DNA of 64,000 bases, taken from Leifsonia soli. GTDB taxonomy: Bacteria > Actinomycetota > Actinomycetes > Actinomycetales > Microbacteriaceae. Shown piece by piece: positions 33,777 through 42,036 of the stretch; position 1 is the first letter of the stretch; each line of letters begins with the position of its first letter. The stretch is taken from contig NZ_JACCBJ010000001.1 of the NCBI RefSeq assembly GCF_013408745.1, forward strand, positions 3,534,001 through 3,598,000, in the 5' to 3' direction. The notes beneath the pieces are model-generated. The model did no database searches. It was not told the origin of the DNA and saw only the letters and a list, made by a program, of their open reading frames with translations. The translations under genes were made by a program, and so were the position numbers.

Positions 33777-34757
33777 TCATCGGATGCCGAAGAGCGTCCG
33801 CGCGTTGCCGGAGGCGAACGCCTCCCGGGCGGCCTCGTCGGGGAGAGCGTCGAGGAACGCCGCGATCTGCTCCCGTTTCGGCGCCTGGAACGGGTAGTCG
33901 GTGGAGAACAGGATGCGGTCTGGTGTTGTTACGGCGAGCGCGTGGTGGAGCATGGCCGGATCGAGCATCCCGGAGGCCGTGATCCACACGTTCTGCTGCA
34001 GGTACTCGGTGATCGAGCGGTCGAGCCCGGCGACCCGGGCGAGCCCGTCCGCCCGCTGGTGCCAGAACAGCAGGAGTTCGCCCCAGTGGCCGAGCACGAG
34101 CTGCAGCTCGGGATGCCGGTCGAGCACTCCGCGCGTCATGAGGCGGAGGGCTGCGGTGCCCGCCTCGAGATGCCAGCCCCAGCCGAAGGTCGCGAGAGCC
34201 AGGTCGGCGACCTCGCCGAAGCCGCTGTAGTTCGACGCCCGCACCGAAGCCGACGGGATCTGCGGGTGGATGAAGACGGGCTGGCGCAGGCGAGCGGCGA
34301 CCGCCCACAGGTCGTCGAACCGCGGGTCGTCGAGGAGGACGTCGCCGGTCCGGCCGTAGACCATCGTCCCGGCGAGGCCGAGGCCGGATGCCCGTTCGAG
34401 CTCCGCGGCGGCGCTCGCCGGATCGGCCAGCGGAACCGTCGCCATCGCCCGGAAGCGGCCGGGATGCGCGCCGGCGAGTGCGGCCGCCGCGTCGTTGGCC
34501 TCGCGGGCGAGCACCGCGGCATCCGCCGCGGAGAGGCCCTGGGCTCCGGGCGGCGCCAACGACAGGACCTGCATCCCGACGCCCTGCGCATCCATCGCCG
34601 CCATTCTGCCGGGGCCGATGTCGGCCAGCCTCGCGGCGGTGTCGCCGTGGTCGTTGAGCGCGAGGCTCTCGTCGCGTGTGCCGGGCGGCTGCGCGCGGAG
34701 TGCTGCGTCGACGGCCTCGAACGTCCAGTGCTCCTCGATGCCGATCAGGTCTCTCAT
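33777..34757 (-). CDS. Amidohydrolase-2 family (ACMSD/resorcylate decarboxylase-like)
   Basis: A 326-residue metal-dependent TIM-barrel protein. The N-terminal IGIEEHWTF keeps an E-x-H where related decarboxylases have metal ligands. PVFIHPQIP supplies the central His, LVLGHWGELLLFW the second, and FSTDYPF the Asp. These are features of gamma-resorcylate decarboxylase and ACMSD. It probably decarboxylates or hydrolyses an aromatic acid. It is divergent from a TetR gene across two matched operators, so it is likely the regulator's target. Confidence 0.8.
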   Translation of the reverse strand: MRDLIGIEEHWTFEAVDAALRAQPPGTRDESLALNDHGDTAARLADIGPGRMAAMDAQGVGMQVLSLAPPGAQGLSAADAAVLAREANDAAAALAGAHPGRFRAMATVPLADPASAAAELERASGLGLAGTMVYGRTGDVLLDDPRFDDLWAVAARLRQPVFIHPQIPSASVRASNYSGFGEVADLALATFGWGWHLEAGTAALRLMTRGVLDRHPELQLVLGHWGELLLFWHQRADGLARVAGLDRSITEYLQQNVWITASGMLDPAMLHHALAVTTPDRILFSTDYPFQAPKREQIAAFLDALPDEAAREAFASGNARTLFGIR

Positions 34758-34782
34758 CAGGTGTCCCTCCGGTCCAGCGCGT

Positions 34783-34838
34783 TTCGCTCATCGCGTGTTG
34801 AGTGACGATAGCACGTTCGCTCATCAGTTGTAGAGTGA
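34783..34838. promoter_or_regulatory. Duplicated TetR operator
   Basis: Two 23-bp elements of form TTCGCTCATC-N4-GTxGAGTGA lie at 34783-34805 and 34816-34838. Each is an inverted repeat of CGCTCA with TGAGT-like sequence. They are offset by exactly 33 bases, three turns, between the divergent amidohydrolase and TetR genes. Confidence 0.7.
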
Positions 34839-34843
34839 GCCGC

Positions 34844-35380
34844 ATGGACGCATCCACCACGCGAGCCGAGCGCCGCGCCGCCACCGCGGCCCGGATCCTG
34901 GAGGCCGCGCAGGCCGAGTTCGGCGCGCACGGGGAGGAGGGTGCGACCATCCGCGGCATCGCGCGACGGGCAGGCGTCGACCCGTCGCTCGTCCTGCAGC
35001 ACTACGGGTCGAAGCAGGGGCTGTTCGCGCTCGCCGTCCGGCCGGCGCTCGACCTCACCGCCGACGGCGTTCCGGCGCACCTGGCGGAGGTGATCGACTC
35101 GCGCCTGCGGGAGCTGTCGCCCGCGACCCGCGCGCTGATGCGCTCGATGCTCACCTCGCCCGAGGCGGCCGGCGTCATGAGGGACTACCTCCAGGAGCGC
35201 ACCGAGAACCTGGCGCGGACGCTCCCCGGCGACGACGCCGAACTGCGCGCCGCGGCGATCGTCTCGAGCATCCTCGGCATCACCATCGCACGGCACTTCC
35301 TCGACCTCGCGCCGCTGAAGGAAGCGGACGAAGCGCGGATCGCCGCACTCACGACGGCCTGGCTCGCGCCCCTCGCGTAG
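34844..35380 (+). CDS. TetR-family regulator
   Basis: A 178-residue TetR protein starting at ATG 34844. HTH: GATIRGIARRAGVDPSLVLQHYGSKQGLF. The C-terminal domain is of the type found with QacR/TetR_C-like actinobacterial repressors (SPEAAGVMRDYLQERTENLA). It most likely represses itself and the divergent amidohydrolase. An in-frame ATG at 34802 lies within operator 1 and was rejected. Confidence 0.85.
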   Translation: MDASTTRAERRAATAARILEAAQAEFGAHGEEGATIRGIARRAGVDPSLVLQHYGSKQGLFALAVRPALDLTADGVPAHLAEVIDSRLRELSPATRALMRSMLTSPEAAGVMRDYLQERTENLARTLPGDDAELRAAAIVSSILGITIARHFLDLAPLKEADEARIAALTTAWLAPLA

Positions 35381-35409
35381 TCAGGTCTCGCGGTTGCTCC
35401 GCGATGCGG

Positions 35410-35880
35410 CTAGCCGACCGGGAGTCCCACCCGATCCCGCTCCAGGGTGGCGCGCACAGCCGCGAGGACGGGGCCGATCGCCTCGACATCCGAGGCGGCG
35501 AGCGCGGGGGACGTGAGTTCGGCGAGCCGTTCGCGGAACGTGTTCTCGGCGTCGGCGACCAGGACCGCGCCCGAGGCTGTGAGGCTGACGAGGGAGGAGC
35601 GTCCGTCCGCCGGATTCGGGTGCCGGGCGACCCAGCCGCGCGCTTCGAGGCGGTCCACACCCTTGCTGATCGCGCCGATCCCGGCGGCGAAGGTGGCGGC
35701 GACGTCCGCGATCCGCGATCCGGGGTGGTCCCGGAAGTAGCGGAGGAACTCGTATTGCGAGGTCGCGATTCCGTGCTCGGCGCGCAGGGCGTCTCCGATC
35801 GCGTTGTAGAGCCGCGTCTCGCAGCGCACCAGATCGTCGAACAGCCGGACGAGTCCGTCGCTTGCCGTTTTAGTTGCCAC
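35410..35880 (-). CDS. MarR-family regulator
   Basis: A 156-residue MarR protein, GTG 35880 start. The winged helix is visible as SRIADVAATFAAGIGAISKGVDRLEARGWVAR with wing NPADGRSSLVSLT. It is divergent from an esterase gene; a long palindrome covers the gap and even the first codon of marR, implying tight autoregulation and control of the esterase. Confidence 0.85.
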   Translation of the reverse strand: MATKTASDGLVRLFDDLVRCETRLYNAIGDALRAEHGIATSQYEFLRYFRDHPGSRIADVAATFAAGIGAISKGVDRLEARGWVARHPNPADGRSSLVSLTASGAVLVADAENTFRERLAELTSPALAASDVEAIGPVLAAVRATLERDRVGLPVG

Positions 35881-35913
35881 GGCATACAGTCTACGAGATA
35901 TATGCCGCGGCAA
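35874..35913. promoter_or_regulatory. MarR operator palindrome
   Basis: TTGCCACGGCATA (35874-35886) and TATGCCGCGGCAA (35901-35913) are inverted copies, 12 of 13 matching, separated by 14 bases. The left arm overlaps the GTG start of the MarR gene, and the right arm is 28 bases from the esterase ATG. Confidence 0.72.
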
Positions 35914-35940
35914 GTAGTTGTGGCGACGGAGGAGTGCGGG

Positions 35941-36852
35941 ATGAGTACGGAACAGCGACGGGCCCTCGACAGTCGGCTGCGGGAGGCGCCGCAACCGGAC
36001 GGACCGGCATCCATCGAACGCCTGCGAGAGGGTTTCGCGGGATTCATGGCCCCGTTCCCGATCCCCGCCGGCATCCGTCGCACGCCGGTCGAGGCAGGGG
36101 GCCGCGCGGCCGTCCTGGTCGAGCCGGCGACCGATCCACGCCCGGGAACGATCCTCTACTTCCACGGCGGCTCCTACATCCTCGGGTCGCCGCAGACCGC
36201 GATGGCGCTGACGGCGCAGCTGGTGCGGCGGACCGGCGCGCGGGCGATCTCGCTCGACTACCGGCTCGCGCCGGAGCATCCGTTCCCCGCCGCCATCCAC
36301 GACGGACTGGCGGCGTACCGCGGGTTGCTCGACAGCGGTGCGGAAGCGTCGTCGATCGTCCTGGCCGGCGACTCGGCCGGCGGCGGACTGGCGGTCACCA
36401 CGACGGTCGCGGCCCGGGATGCCGGTCTGCCCGTCCCTGCGGGGATCGTCGCCTTCTCACCCGGTCTCGACCAGACGCGCTCCGGTGCCTCCATGACGAC
36501 GAAAGAGGGCGTCGACCCGATGTTCACCGCCGAGGGGATGCGCCGCACCGGCGAGCTGTATCTCGACGGCCAGGACCCGCACCAGCCGCTGCTCGCTCCC
36601 GCCGTGCTCGCCGATCTGACCGGCTTTCCTCCGATCCTGCTGCAGGTCGGGACCAACGAGCTGCTTCTCGACGACTCCGTGCGGCTCGCCGACCGGGCAC
36701 GCGACGCGGGTGTCGACGTGATCCTCGACATCGTCGCGGATGTTCCGCACGTGTTCCCGGCGTTCGTCGGGACCCTCGATGAGGCCTCCGAGGCGCTCGA
36801 CCGCGCCGCACTGTTCATCGCGCAGCGACTCCGTACGGCCGCGTCCGCGTGA
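35941..36852 (+). CDS. HSL-family esterase under MarR control
   Basis: A 303-residue alpha/beta hydrolase: FHGGSYILG oxyanion motif, DYRLAPEHPFPAAIHD, GDSAGGG nucleophile elbow, NELLLDDS acid region and VPHVFPAF His. ATG 35941 follows GGAGG. It lacks a signal peptide. Divergence from marR suggests induction by a phenolic or ester compound that the enzyme detoxifies or uses. Confidence 0.87.
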   Translation: MSTEQRRALDSRLREAPQPDGPASIERLREGFAGFMAPFPIPAGIRRTPVEAGGRAAVLVEPATDPRPGTILYFHGGSYILGSPQTAMALTAQLVRRTGARAISLDYRLAPEHPFPAAIHDGLAAYRGLLDSGAEASSIVLAGDSAGGGLAVTTTVAARDAGLPVPAGIVAFSPGLDQTRSGASMTTKEGVDPMFTAEGMRRTGELYLDGQDPHQPLLAPAVLADLTGFPPILLQVGTNELLLDDSVRLADRARDAGVDVILDIVADVPHVFPAFVGTLDEASEALDRAALFIAQRLRTAASA

Positions 36853-36864
36853 GTGGAGGGGGAG

Positions 36865-37260
36865 TCACGCCTCGCGACGCGTTGCGCCCTCTCCGTCACC
36901 CAGGATGTCGCCCGCGTTCGCGGCGATCCACGACATGAGGGGGAGCAGGTGCTCGGTCAGGTCGCGGCCGCGGGCGGTGAGGCTGTAGTCCACCCGCGGC
37001 GGGATGGTCGGCTGGGCCGTTCGGAGGACGAAGTCGTCCGCTTCGAGCGTGCGGAGCGTCTGCGCCAGCATCTTCTCACTGATGCCCTGCACCGTCCGGC
37101 GCAGCTCGCCCCAGCGCAGGTCGCTCTGCGAGAGGGCGACGAGCACCAGCACGCCCCAGGTGCTGGTGACGTGGTTGAGCACGATGCGCGTCGGGCAGGC
37201 CGACGGCAGCACGCCGTCGGTGAAGCCGAAGCCGTCGAGTGCGCTGAGACTGGTGTCCAC
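36865..37260 (-). CDS. HxlR-family regulator
   Basis: A 131-residue winged-helix protein of the HxlR/DUF24 family (STWGVLVLVALSQSDLRWGELRRTVQGISEKMLAQTLRTLE, PRVDYSLTARG). GTG 37260 is the start. A Cys near residue 22 (SACPTR) sits where redox or quinone-sensing HxlR members (QorR, YodB) keep a reactive Cys. Its divergent neighbour is a quinone-reductase-like gene, the same pairing as QorR in Corynebacterium. Confidence 0.85.
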   Translation of the reverse strand: MDTSLSALDGFGFTDGVLPSACPTRIVLNHVTSTWGVLVLVALSQSDLRWGELRRTVQGISEKMLAQTLRTLEADDFVLRTAQPTIPPRVDYSLTARGRDLTEHLLPLMSWIAANAGDILGDGEGATRREA

Positions 37261-37265
37261 GTCAG

Positions 37266-37288
37266 TAACTTACCAAAAAGTGGGTACC
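37266..37288. promoter_or_regulatory. Candidate HxlR operator
   Basis: AACTTACCAAAAAGTGGGTACC contains TACC (37271-37274) and GGTA (37283-37286) around an A-rich centre, close to both divergent starts. The symmetry is weak, so this is tentative. Confidence 0.35.
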
Positions 37289-37355
37289 TGCGATGGGGAA
37301 GTAATGAGCCAGGGGATGGGTTCTCCCCGATATCCGATCGAAAGGACACCCCTTC

Positions 37356-38225
37356 ATGACCATCGTCGTCACCGGCGCCACCGGCCACCTCGGCCGCCTC
37401 ACCGTCGACTCCCTGCTCGCCCGAGGCGTCGCGGCCTCCGACATCCGCGCGGCCGGCCGCTCCGTCGAGCGCCTCGCCCCGCTCGCCGCGCTGGGCGTCG
37501 AGACCGTCGTCATCGACTTCGAGAAGCCCGAGACGCTGCCGGACGCCTTCGCCGGCGCGGATGCCGTGCTGCTCGTGTCCGGCTCCGAGGTGGGCAAGCG
37601 GGTGCCGCAGCACCGCAACGCCATCGCGGCCGCCGAGGCCGCCGGGGTCGGCCGCCTCGTCTACACCAGCGCACCGCACGCGACGGACGGAGCCCTGGTG
37701 CTCGCGCCGGAGCACAAGGCGACCGAGGAGATGCTGGCGGCGTCGTCGGTGCCGGTGACCATCCTCCGCAACAACTGGTACACCGAGAACTACACGGGGC
37801 TGATCGACCAGGCCGCCGCGACCGGCGAGATCGTGGGGAGCGCCGGGGACGGCCGCGTCGCCAGCGCATCCCGCAAGGACTACGCCGAGGCCGCGGCTGT
37901 CGTGCTGTCGACCCCCGGCCACGAGGGCGCGGTCTACGAGCTGAGCGGCGACACCGCCTGGAGCTTCGACGAGCTCGCCTCCACGATCGGCGAGCTGGTG
38001 GGACGCGAGGTCGTCTACCGGTCGGTCTCGCCGGAGGAGCACACGCGCATCCTCACCGAGGCGGGCCTGGACGAGGGAACGGCGGCCTTCCTCGTCGCGC
38101 TCGACGGCAACATCCGCGACGGCGAACTCGCCGACGCCCGGAGCGCGCTCGCGGAGCTCATCGGACGCCCGACCACCCCGCTCGCGCAGGGTCTCGCCGA
38201 GTCGCGCGAGGAGTCGGCGGCCTAG
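37356..38225 (+). CDS. NmrA-like NAD(P)H:quinone oxidoreductase (QorB type)
   Basis: A 289-residue atypical SDR. TGATGHLG at the N-terminus binds NAD(P)H. ILRNNWYTENY and the APHATDG segment are hallmarks of the QorB/YtfG group of NmrA-like quinone reductases. It reduces quinones with NAD(P)H for protection or redox sensing. It sits behind GAAAGG, divergent from the HxlR regulator, and ends at a strong terminator. Confidence 0.85.
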   Translation: MTIVVTGATGHLGRLTVDSLLARGVAASDIRAAGRSVERLAPLAALGVETVVIDFEKPETLPDAFAGADAVLLVSGSEVGKRVPQHRNAIAAAEAAGVGRLVYTSAPHATDGALVLAPEHKATEEMLAASSVPVTILRNNWYTENYTGLIDQAAATGEIVGSAGDGRVASASRKDYAEAAAVVLSTPGHEGAVYELSGDTAWSFDELASTIGELVGREVVYRSVSPEEHTRILTEAGLDEGTAAFLVALDGNIRDGELADARSALAELIGRPTTPLAQGLAESREESAA

Positions 38226-38238
38226 TCTGCATCCTCGC

Positions 38239-38271
38239 GAGAGCCCGTATTCGTTCCGAATGCGGGCTCTC
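38239..38271 (+). terminator. Terminator of the quinone-reductase gene
   Basis: GAGAGCCCG-x-ATTCG pairs with CGAAT-x-CGGGCTCTC in a 15-bp stem with a 3-base loop, followed by GTGCTTTCG. It starts 14 bases past the stop. Confidence 0.8.
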
Positions 38272-38368
38272 GTGCTTTCGTCGCGCTCACTGGTTAGCGT
38301 GCCCGCTCCCGTCACTCTCCATCCTCGGCGGCAATGGCATAAATAAGAAATGTATGCAAAACATGTCA

Positions 38369-38388
38369 AGTCCACTCTTTAGTGGACT
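38369..38388. promoter_or_regulatory. Hairpin in an AT-rich island
   Basis: AGTCCACTCTTTAGTGGACT is a perfect 8-bp stem with a 4-base loop. It sits in an unusually AT-rich stretch (38336-38380: TAAATAAGAAATG, GCAAAACATG) before the small membrane protein gene. It could be a regulator site or part of a 5' leader. Confidence 0.45.
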
Positions 38389-38460
38389 GTGGTCGATCCA
38401 CATCCCTGCAAGGCTGCGATGGCTTTCAGAGATGGCTTCATGCATGAACGGAGACTGAGG

Positions 38461-38697
38461 ATGTCGAGAAACGAGCAACGGCCGACGGACGATCCGTTCC
38501 GCGAGGTGGTCAGGAGTGGCCCGTTCGCGTGGATCTACTGGTCGCTGACCGTCGCGGCCATCGTGGCGGTGGTCGTCGGCGTCTTCGGCGATACGTCGCA
38601 ACGCGTCATCACGGGGGTCGTCGTCTTCGTGGTGATCGTCGTGCTGGCGACGCTCCGCTTCATCCTCGCCGCGAGGCTTCGTCACCGGCGGCCGTAG
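38461..38697 (+). CDS. Small two-helix membrane protein
   Basis: A 78-residue protein: charged N-terminus, then WIYWSLTVAAIVAVVVGVFG and VITGVVVFVVIVVLATLRFIL membrane helices and a basic tail. ATG 38461 follows GGAGACTGAGG; an earlier in-frame ATG at 38389 is possible but lies next to the hairpin. No family is recognised. It converges on kup. Confidence 0.6.
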   Translation: MSRNEQRPTDDPFREVVRSGPFAWIYWSLTVAAIVAVVVGVFGDTSQRVITGVVVFVVIVVLATLRFILAARLRHRRP

Positions 38698-38715
38698 TCG
38701 CCGGCCCGTGCCGGG

Positions 38716-40671
38716 TCAGATCTCGACGTCGCTGCCCATCGTCACGGTCCGGAGCGGAGGGAGCCCGAAACGGGCGGCGGGGTCGGCGGCGTTGTGGGCC
38801 AGCGCCACGAACAGCGACCGGCGCCAGCGCACCATCCCCTTGGCGCGCGTCGTGCGGATCGCTCCGCGCGAGATGAAGTACGAGGCGCGCGGGAAGTCGG
38901 AGGGATCGAGGGGAAGCGCCCCGGCGCGGCAGGCGGCGCGCAGGGCGCGGGGGATGTCGGGCTCGTCCGAGAAGCCGAAGCTGATGCTGAGGTGCTCGAT
39001 GCCGTCGTCCGCGTAGCCCAGATCGTCGTAGGCGAACGCCTCGGAGGTGGGCACGTGCGGCACCTGGGCGATGCTGATCGACACGATGATCACGTGCTCG
39101 TGCAGGACGTGGTTGTGCTTGACGTTGGCGCGCAACGCCAGCGGGGTCGTGTCCTTGTTGGGATGCGGGAAGACGGCGACGCCGGGCACGCGCGGGAGGT
39201 TCTGCTCGCGCAGGTTGTCGATGAACTCGGAGAGCGAACCCTCTTTGCGCTTGCGGTCCTGCTGAACCAGCTGGCGCCCCCGCCGCCACGTGGTCATGAC
39301 CAGGATGACGGCGGCGGCGATGAGCAGCGGTACCCAGCCGCCGTTGATGATCTTGGACAGGTTGCCGGCCAGGAACGCGAGCTCCAGCCCGCCGAACACC
39401 ACGGCCGCGATCACGATCTTCCAGGGCGCCCAGTTCCACAGCGGCCGGGCGACGAGGAGCAGCAGCAGGGTGTCCACCACCAGCGCGCCCGTCACCGAGA
39501 TGCCGTACGCGGTCGACAGCCGGTCGGACGACCCGAAGGCGAGCATGACGGCCATCACGCCGATGAACAGCAGGGTGTTGACCGCCGGCAGGTAGATCTG
39601 GCCGCCCTCGCGTTCGGAGGTCTGCCGGACCGTGAGCGGCGGCAGCAGCCCCAGTTGCACCGCCTGTCTCGAGAGCGAGTAGGCGCCCGAGATGACGGCC
39701 TGGCTCGCGATCACGGTCGCGGCCGTGGCCAGGATGACGACGGGGAGCCGGCTCCACTCGGGGAAGAGCAGGAAGAACGGGTTGCTGCGCGCCGAAGGGT
39801 CGTGCAGGATCAGCGCCGCCTGTCCCAGATAGTTGAGCGTCAGCGCCGGGAGGACGAGCACGAACCAGGCCCGGCGGATGGGGGAGCGGCCGAAGTGCCC
39901 CATGTCGGCATACAGGGCCTCCGCGCCCGTGATCACCAGCACCACCGCCCCCAGCGCGATGAACGAGATCACCGGGTGGGAGACGATGAAGACCACGGCG
40001 TAGGTGGGTGACAGGCCGAGGAGCACAGCCGGATACTGGACGACCATCGCGACCCCGGCCACTGCCATGACGACGAACCACAGCACCATGACCGGTCCGA
40101 ACAGCACGCCGACCTTGCCCGTCCCGAACCGCTGGACGGCGAACAGGCTGATGATGATCACCGCCGCGATCGGGATCACCAGGTGCGAGATCGCCGGGAT
40201 CGTGACGTGCAGACCCTCGACGGCCGACAGGACGGAGATCGCCGGGGTGATGATCGAGTCGCCGTAGAACAGCGAGACGCCGACGATGCCGATGACGAGC
40301 AGGATGCCCGCCTTGCCCGCCCGGCTCGCATAGAGCCGCTGCGCCAACGCGGCCAGGGCCATCACGCCGCCCTCGCCGTCGTTGTCCGCCCGCATCAGGA
40401 TGCCGAGGTACTTGATCGAGACGATGATCGTGATGCTCCAGAACATCAGCGAGACCACACCGAACACGTCGTCCTGAGTGGGCCGCACCGCGCCGCCGTC
40501 GAGCAGGAAGACCGTCTTCAGCGCGTACAGCGGGCTGGTTCCGATGTCGCCGAACACCACGCCGAGCGCCGCGAGCGCAGCAGCAGCAAGCGCGCGCGGA
40601 TGGTGGGGGGCGGCTGCGGGCGTGCCCGCGTCGGCCGTCGACGACGTCACGGATTGTCGCACCCCGCTCAC
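38716..40671 (-). CDS. kup: Kup-family potassium uptake protein
   Basis: A 651-residue K+/H+ symporter. The N-terminus GVVFGDIGTSPLYALKTVF is the family signature; YGDSIITPAISVLSAVEGL and ALYADMGHFG follow, with about 12 membrane helices and a cytosolic C-terminal domain from about residue 470. It imports potassium at low turgor or acidic pH. It starts only 16 bases after the LacI stop on the same strand, so part of its transcription may come from the lacI promoter. There is no room for a c-di-AMP riboswitch directly upstream. Confidence 0.92.
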   Translation of the reverse strand: MSGVRQSVTSSTADAGTPAAAPHHPRALAAAALAALGVVFGDIGTSPLYALKTVFLLDGGAVRPTQDDVFGVVSLMFWSITIIVSIKYLGILMRADNDGEGGVMALAALAQRLYASRAGKAGILLVIGIVGVSLFYGDSIITPAISVLSAVEGLHVTIPAISHLVIPIAAVIIISLFAVQRFGTGKVGVLFGPVMVLWFVVMAVAGVAMVVQYPAVLLGLSPTYAVVFIVSHPVISFIALGAVVLVITGAEALYADMGHFGRSPIRRAWFVLVLPALTLNYLGQAALILHDPSARSNPFFLLFPEWSRLPVVILATAATVIASQAVISGAYSLSRQAVQLGLLPPLTVRQTSEREGGQIYLPAVNTLLFIGVMAVMLAFGSSDRLSTAYGISVTGALVVDTLLLLLVARPLWNWAPWKIVIAAVVFGGLELAFLAGNLSKIINGGWVPLLIAAAVILVMTTWRRGRQLVQQDRKRKEGSLSEFIDNLREQNLPRVPGVAVFPHPNKDTTPLALRANVKHNHVLHEHVIIVSISIAQVPHVPTSEAFAYDDLGYADDGIEHLSISFGFSDEPDIPRALRAACRAGALPLDPSDFPRASYFISRGAIRTTRAKGMVRWRRSLFVALAHNAADPAARFGLPPLRTVTMGSDVEI

Positions 40672-40687
40672 GGTACGCCGATTCGGC

Positions 40688-41722
40688 TCAGCCGGGCACG
40701 CGCGGCGGAGCCGTGCTCTGCCGGACCACCAGCTGCGGGATCGGGTACTCCGCGGCGATCGCCGTCGCGTCCCCTCCCTCGATCTGCGTCACCAGCACGT
40801 CGATCGCGTGCGCGCCCAGCCAGGCGAAGTCCTGGCGGATCGTCGTCAGCGGCGGTGCGAAGTGCTTGGCCTCCGGGATGTCGTCGAAACCGACGATGCT
40901 CAGATCGCCCGGGATGGAAATGCCGAGCTCGGCCGCGGCGTGCATGAGTCCGAGCGCCATCTGGTCGTTGGAGGCGAACACCGCGGTGAAGTCGGGATGG
41001 TCGAGCAGCTTCAGTCCGACCTCGTAGCCCAGGTCGGAGGTCCAGTCGCCGAGCACCGGCGCGGTCGCGGGAAGGTCGTGGTCGGAGAGCTCGGCGAGGA
41101 AGCCGTTCATGCGGTCCTCGGCCTCGTTCCAGTCCTGCGGGCCGGCCAGATGCCGGATGCGGGTGTGGCCGAGCTCGATCAGATGCCGCGTCGCCAGCCG
41201 GGCCCCGGCCTCCTGGTCGAAGGCCGCGACGCGTCCGTCGCCGTCGTCCTTCCAGTGCATGCTCACGAACGGCACGCGCACCGCCACGCGCTGCAGGGCC
41301 TCGTGGGCCCGCTGCTGCGGCGCGATCACGACCACGCCGTCCACCCCCTGCGCCGAGAAGGCGTCGAGCGCCTCCGAGATGGCGGCGTCGTCCTCCCGGG
41401 CCAGGGTGGCCGAGAGGATGGCGTACCCGCGTGCCCGCGCCGCCTCGTCGATCGCCGCCGCCGCGCTGAACGGTCCGTAGTGCGACCGCGCGGAGACCAG
41501 CAGGCCGATGGTCTTGGAGCGGGAGGTGGCCAGGGCGCGGGCAGCGCTGTTCGGCCGCCAGGAGTGCTCCTCGATGACCTTCCGCACCTGCGCCTCGGTG
41601 GACGCCTTGATGTAGCGCTCGCCGTTGAGCACCCGGGACACGGTCTGGCGCGACACGCCGGCCAGCCGGGCGATGTCCCGGATGGAGAGCGCGCGCTCCT
41701 CGTCGGGTGGGTGCTTGTCCAT
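40688..41722 (-). CDS. LacI-family regulator of the CUT2 importer
   Basis: A 344-residue LacI protein: headpiece SIRDIARLAGVSRQTVSRVL, effector domain to IPGDLSIVGFDDIPEAKHFAPPLTTIR. It is divergent from the ChvE-type importer across 310 bases containing a promoter and a GGGACCGGTCAC site. It likely senses a monosaccharide and represses the importer. Confidence 0.9.
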   Translation of the reverse strand: MDKHPPDEERALSIRDIARLAGVSRQTVSRVLNGERYIKASTEAQVRKVIEEHSWRPNSAARALATSRSKTIGLLVSARSHYGPFSAAAAIDEAARARGYAILSATLAREDDAAISEALDAFSAQGVDGVVVIAPQQRAHEALQRVAVRVPFVSMHWKDDGDGRVAAFDQEAGARLATRHLIELGHTRIRHLAGPQDWNEAEDRMNGFLAELSDHDLPATAPVLGDWTSDLGYEVGLKLLDHPDFTAVFASNDQMALGLMHAAAELGISIPGDLSIVGFDDIPEAKHFAPPLTTIRQDFAWLGAHAIDVLVTQIEGGDATAIAAEYPIPQLVVRQSTAPPRVPG

Positions 41723-41800
41723 GCATCCTGTCTCGTCGGCGAGAGCGGCAGCGCTGCCACGCTCGGTGAACGTCTTTCATCATATTTTTCCGCGGAGCAC

Positions 41801-41854
41801 TTGACTGACGCCCGGCTCAGGTCATAACGTCTAACCCGTTCTGGGACCGGTCAC
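41801..41854 (+). promoter_or_regulatory. Promoter and LacI-type operator of the CUT2 operon
   Basis: TTGACT (41801-41806), 16 bases, then CATAAC (41823-41828) makes a good sigma-70 promoter. GGGACCGGTCAC with a perfect GACCGGTC core (41845-41852) follows just past the expected start site. The remaining gap from 41723 holds an AT-rich patch (CATCATATTTTTCC, about 41779) and no other gene. Confidence 0.6.
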
Positions 41855-41895
41855 ATATATCGCGTACGGACCAGCATACGACGAGGGAGTCGCAC

Positions 41896-42036
41896 ATGAC
41901 AGCAGCATTCGGATCGCACAGCAGCGACCGATCCCCGTCGCACGCTGCGACGGTGGCGCGTGACAGTTCCGAGCTCGGCGAGCCCGTGCGCAGTGGGCGT
42001 ACGGGTCGCCCCATCGCTCGAAAGGAATCACAGTGA
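41896..42036 (+). CDS. Putative 46-residue leader ORF coupled to the sugar-binding protein
   Basis: An ORF with RBS GAGGGAG and ATG 41896 encodes 46 residues ([20 protein letters not shown]...RPIARKESQ), Ser/Arg-rich and without homology I recognise. Its TGA overlaps the GTG start of the chvE-like gene (GTGA), and the RBS of that gene (AAAGGA) lies inside its last codons. This layout suggests translational coupling or a leader function. It may also be chance in a GC-rich leader. Confidence 0.4.
   Translation: MTAAFGSHSSDRSPSHAATVARDSSELGEPVRSGRTGRPIARKESQ

Noticed and set aside
40572..40687. c-di-AMP (ydaO-type) riboswitch before kup
   Set aside because: The gap to the preceding gene is 16 bases and no conserved riboswitch motif is visible.
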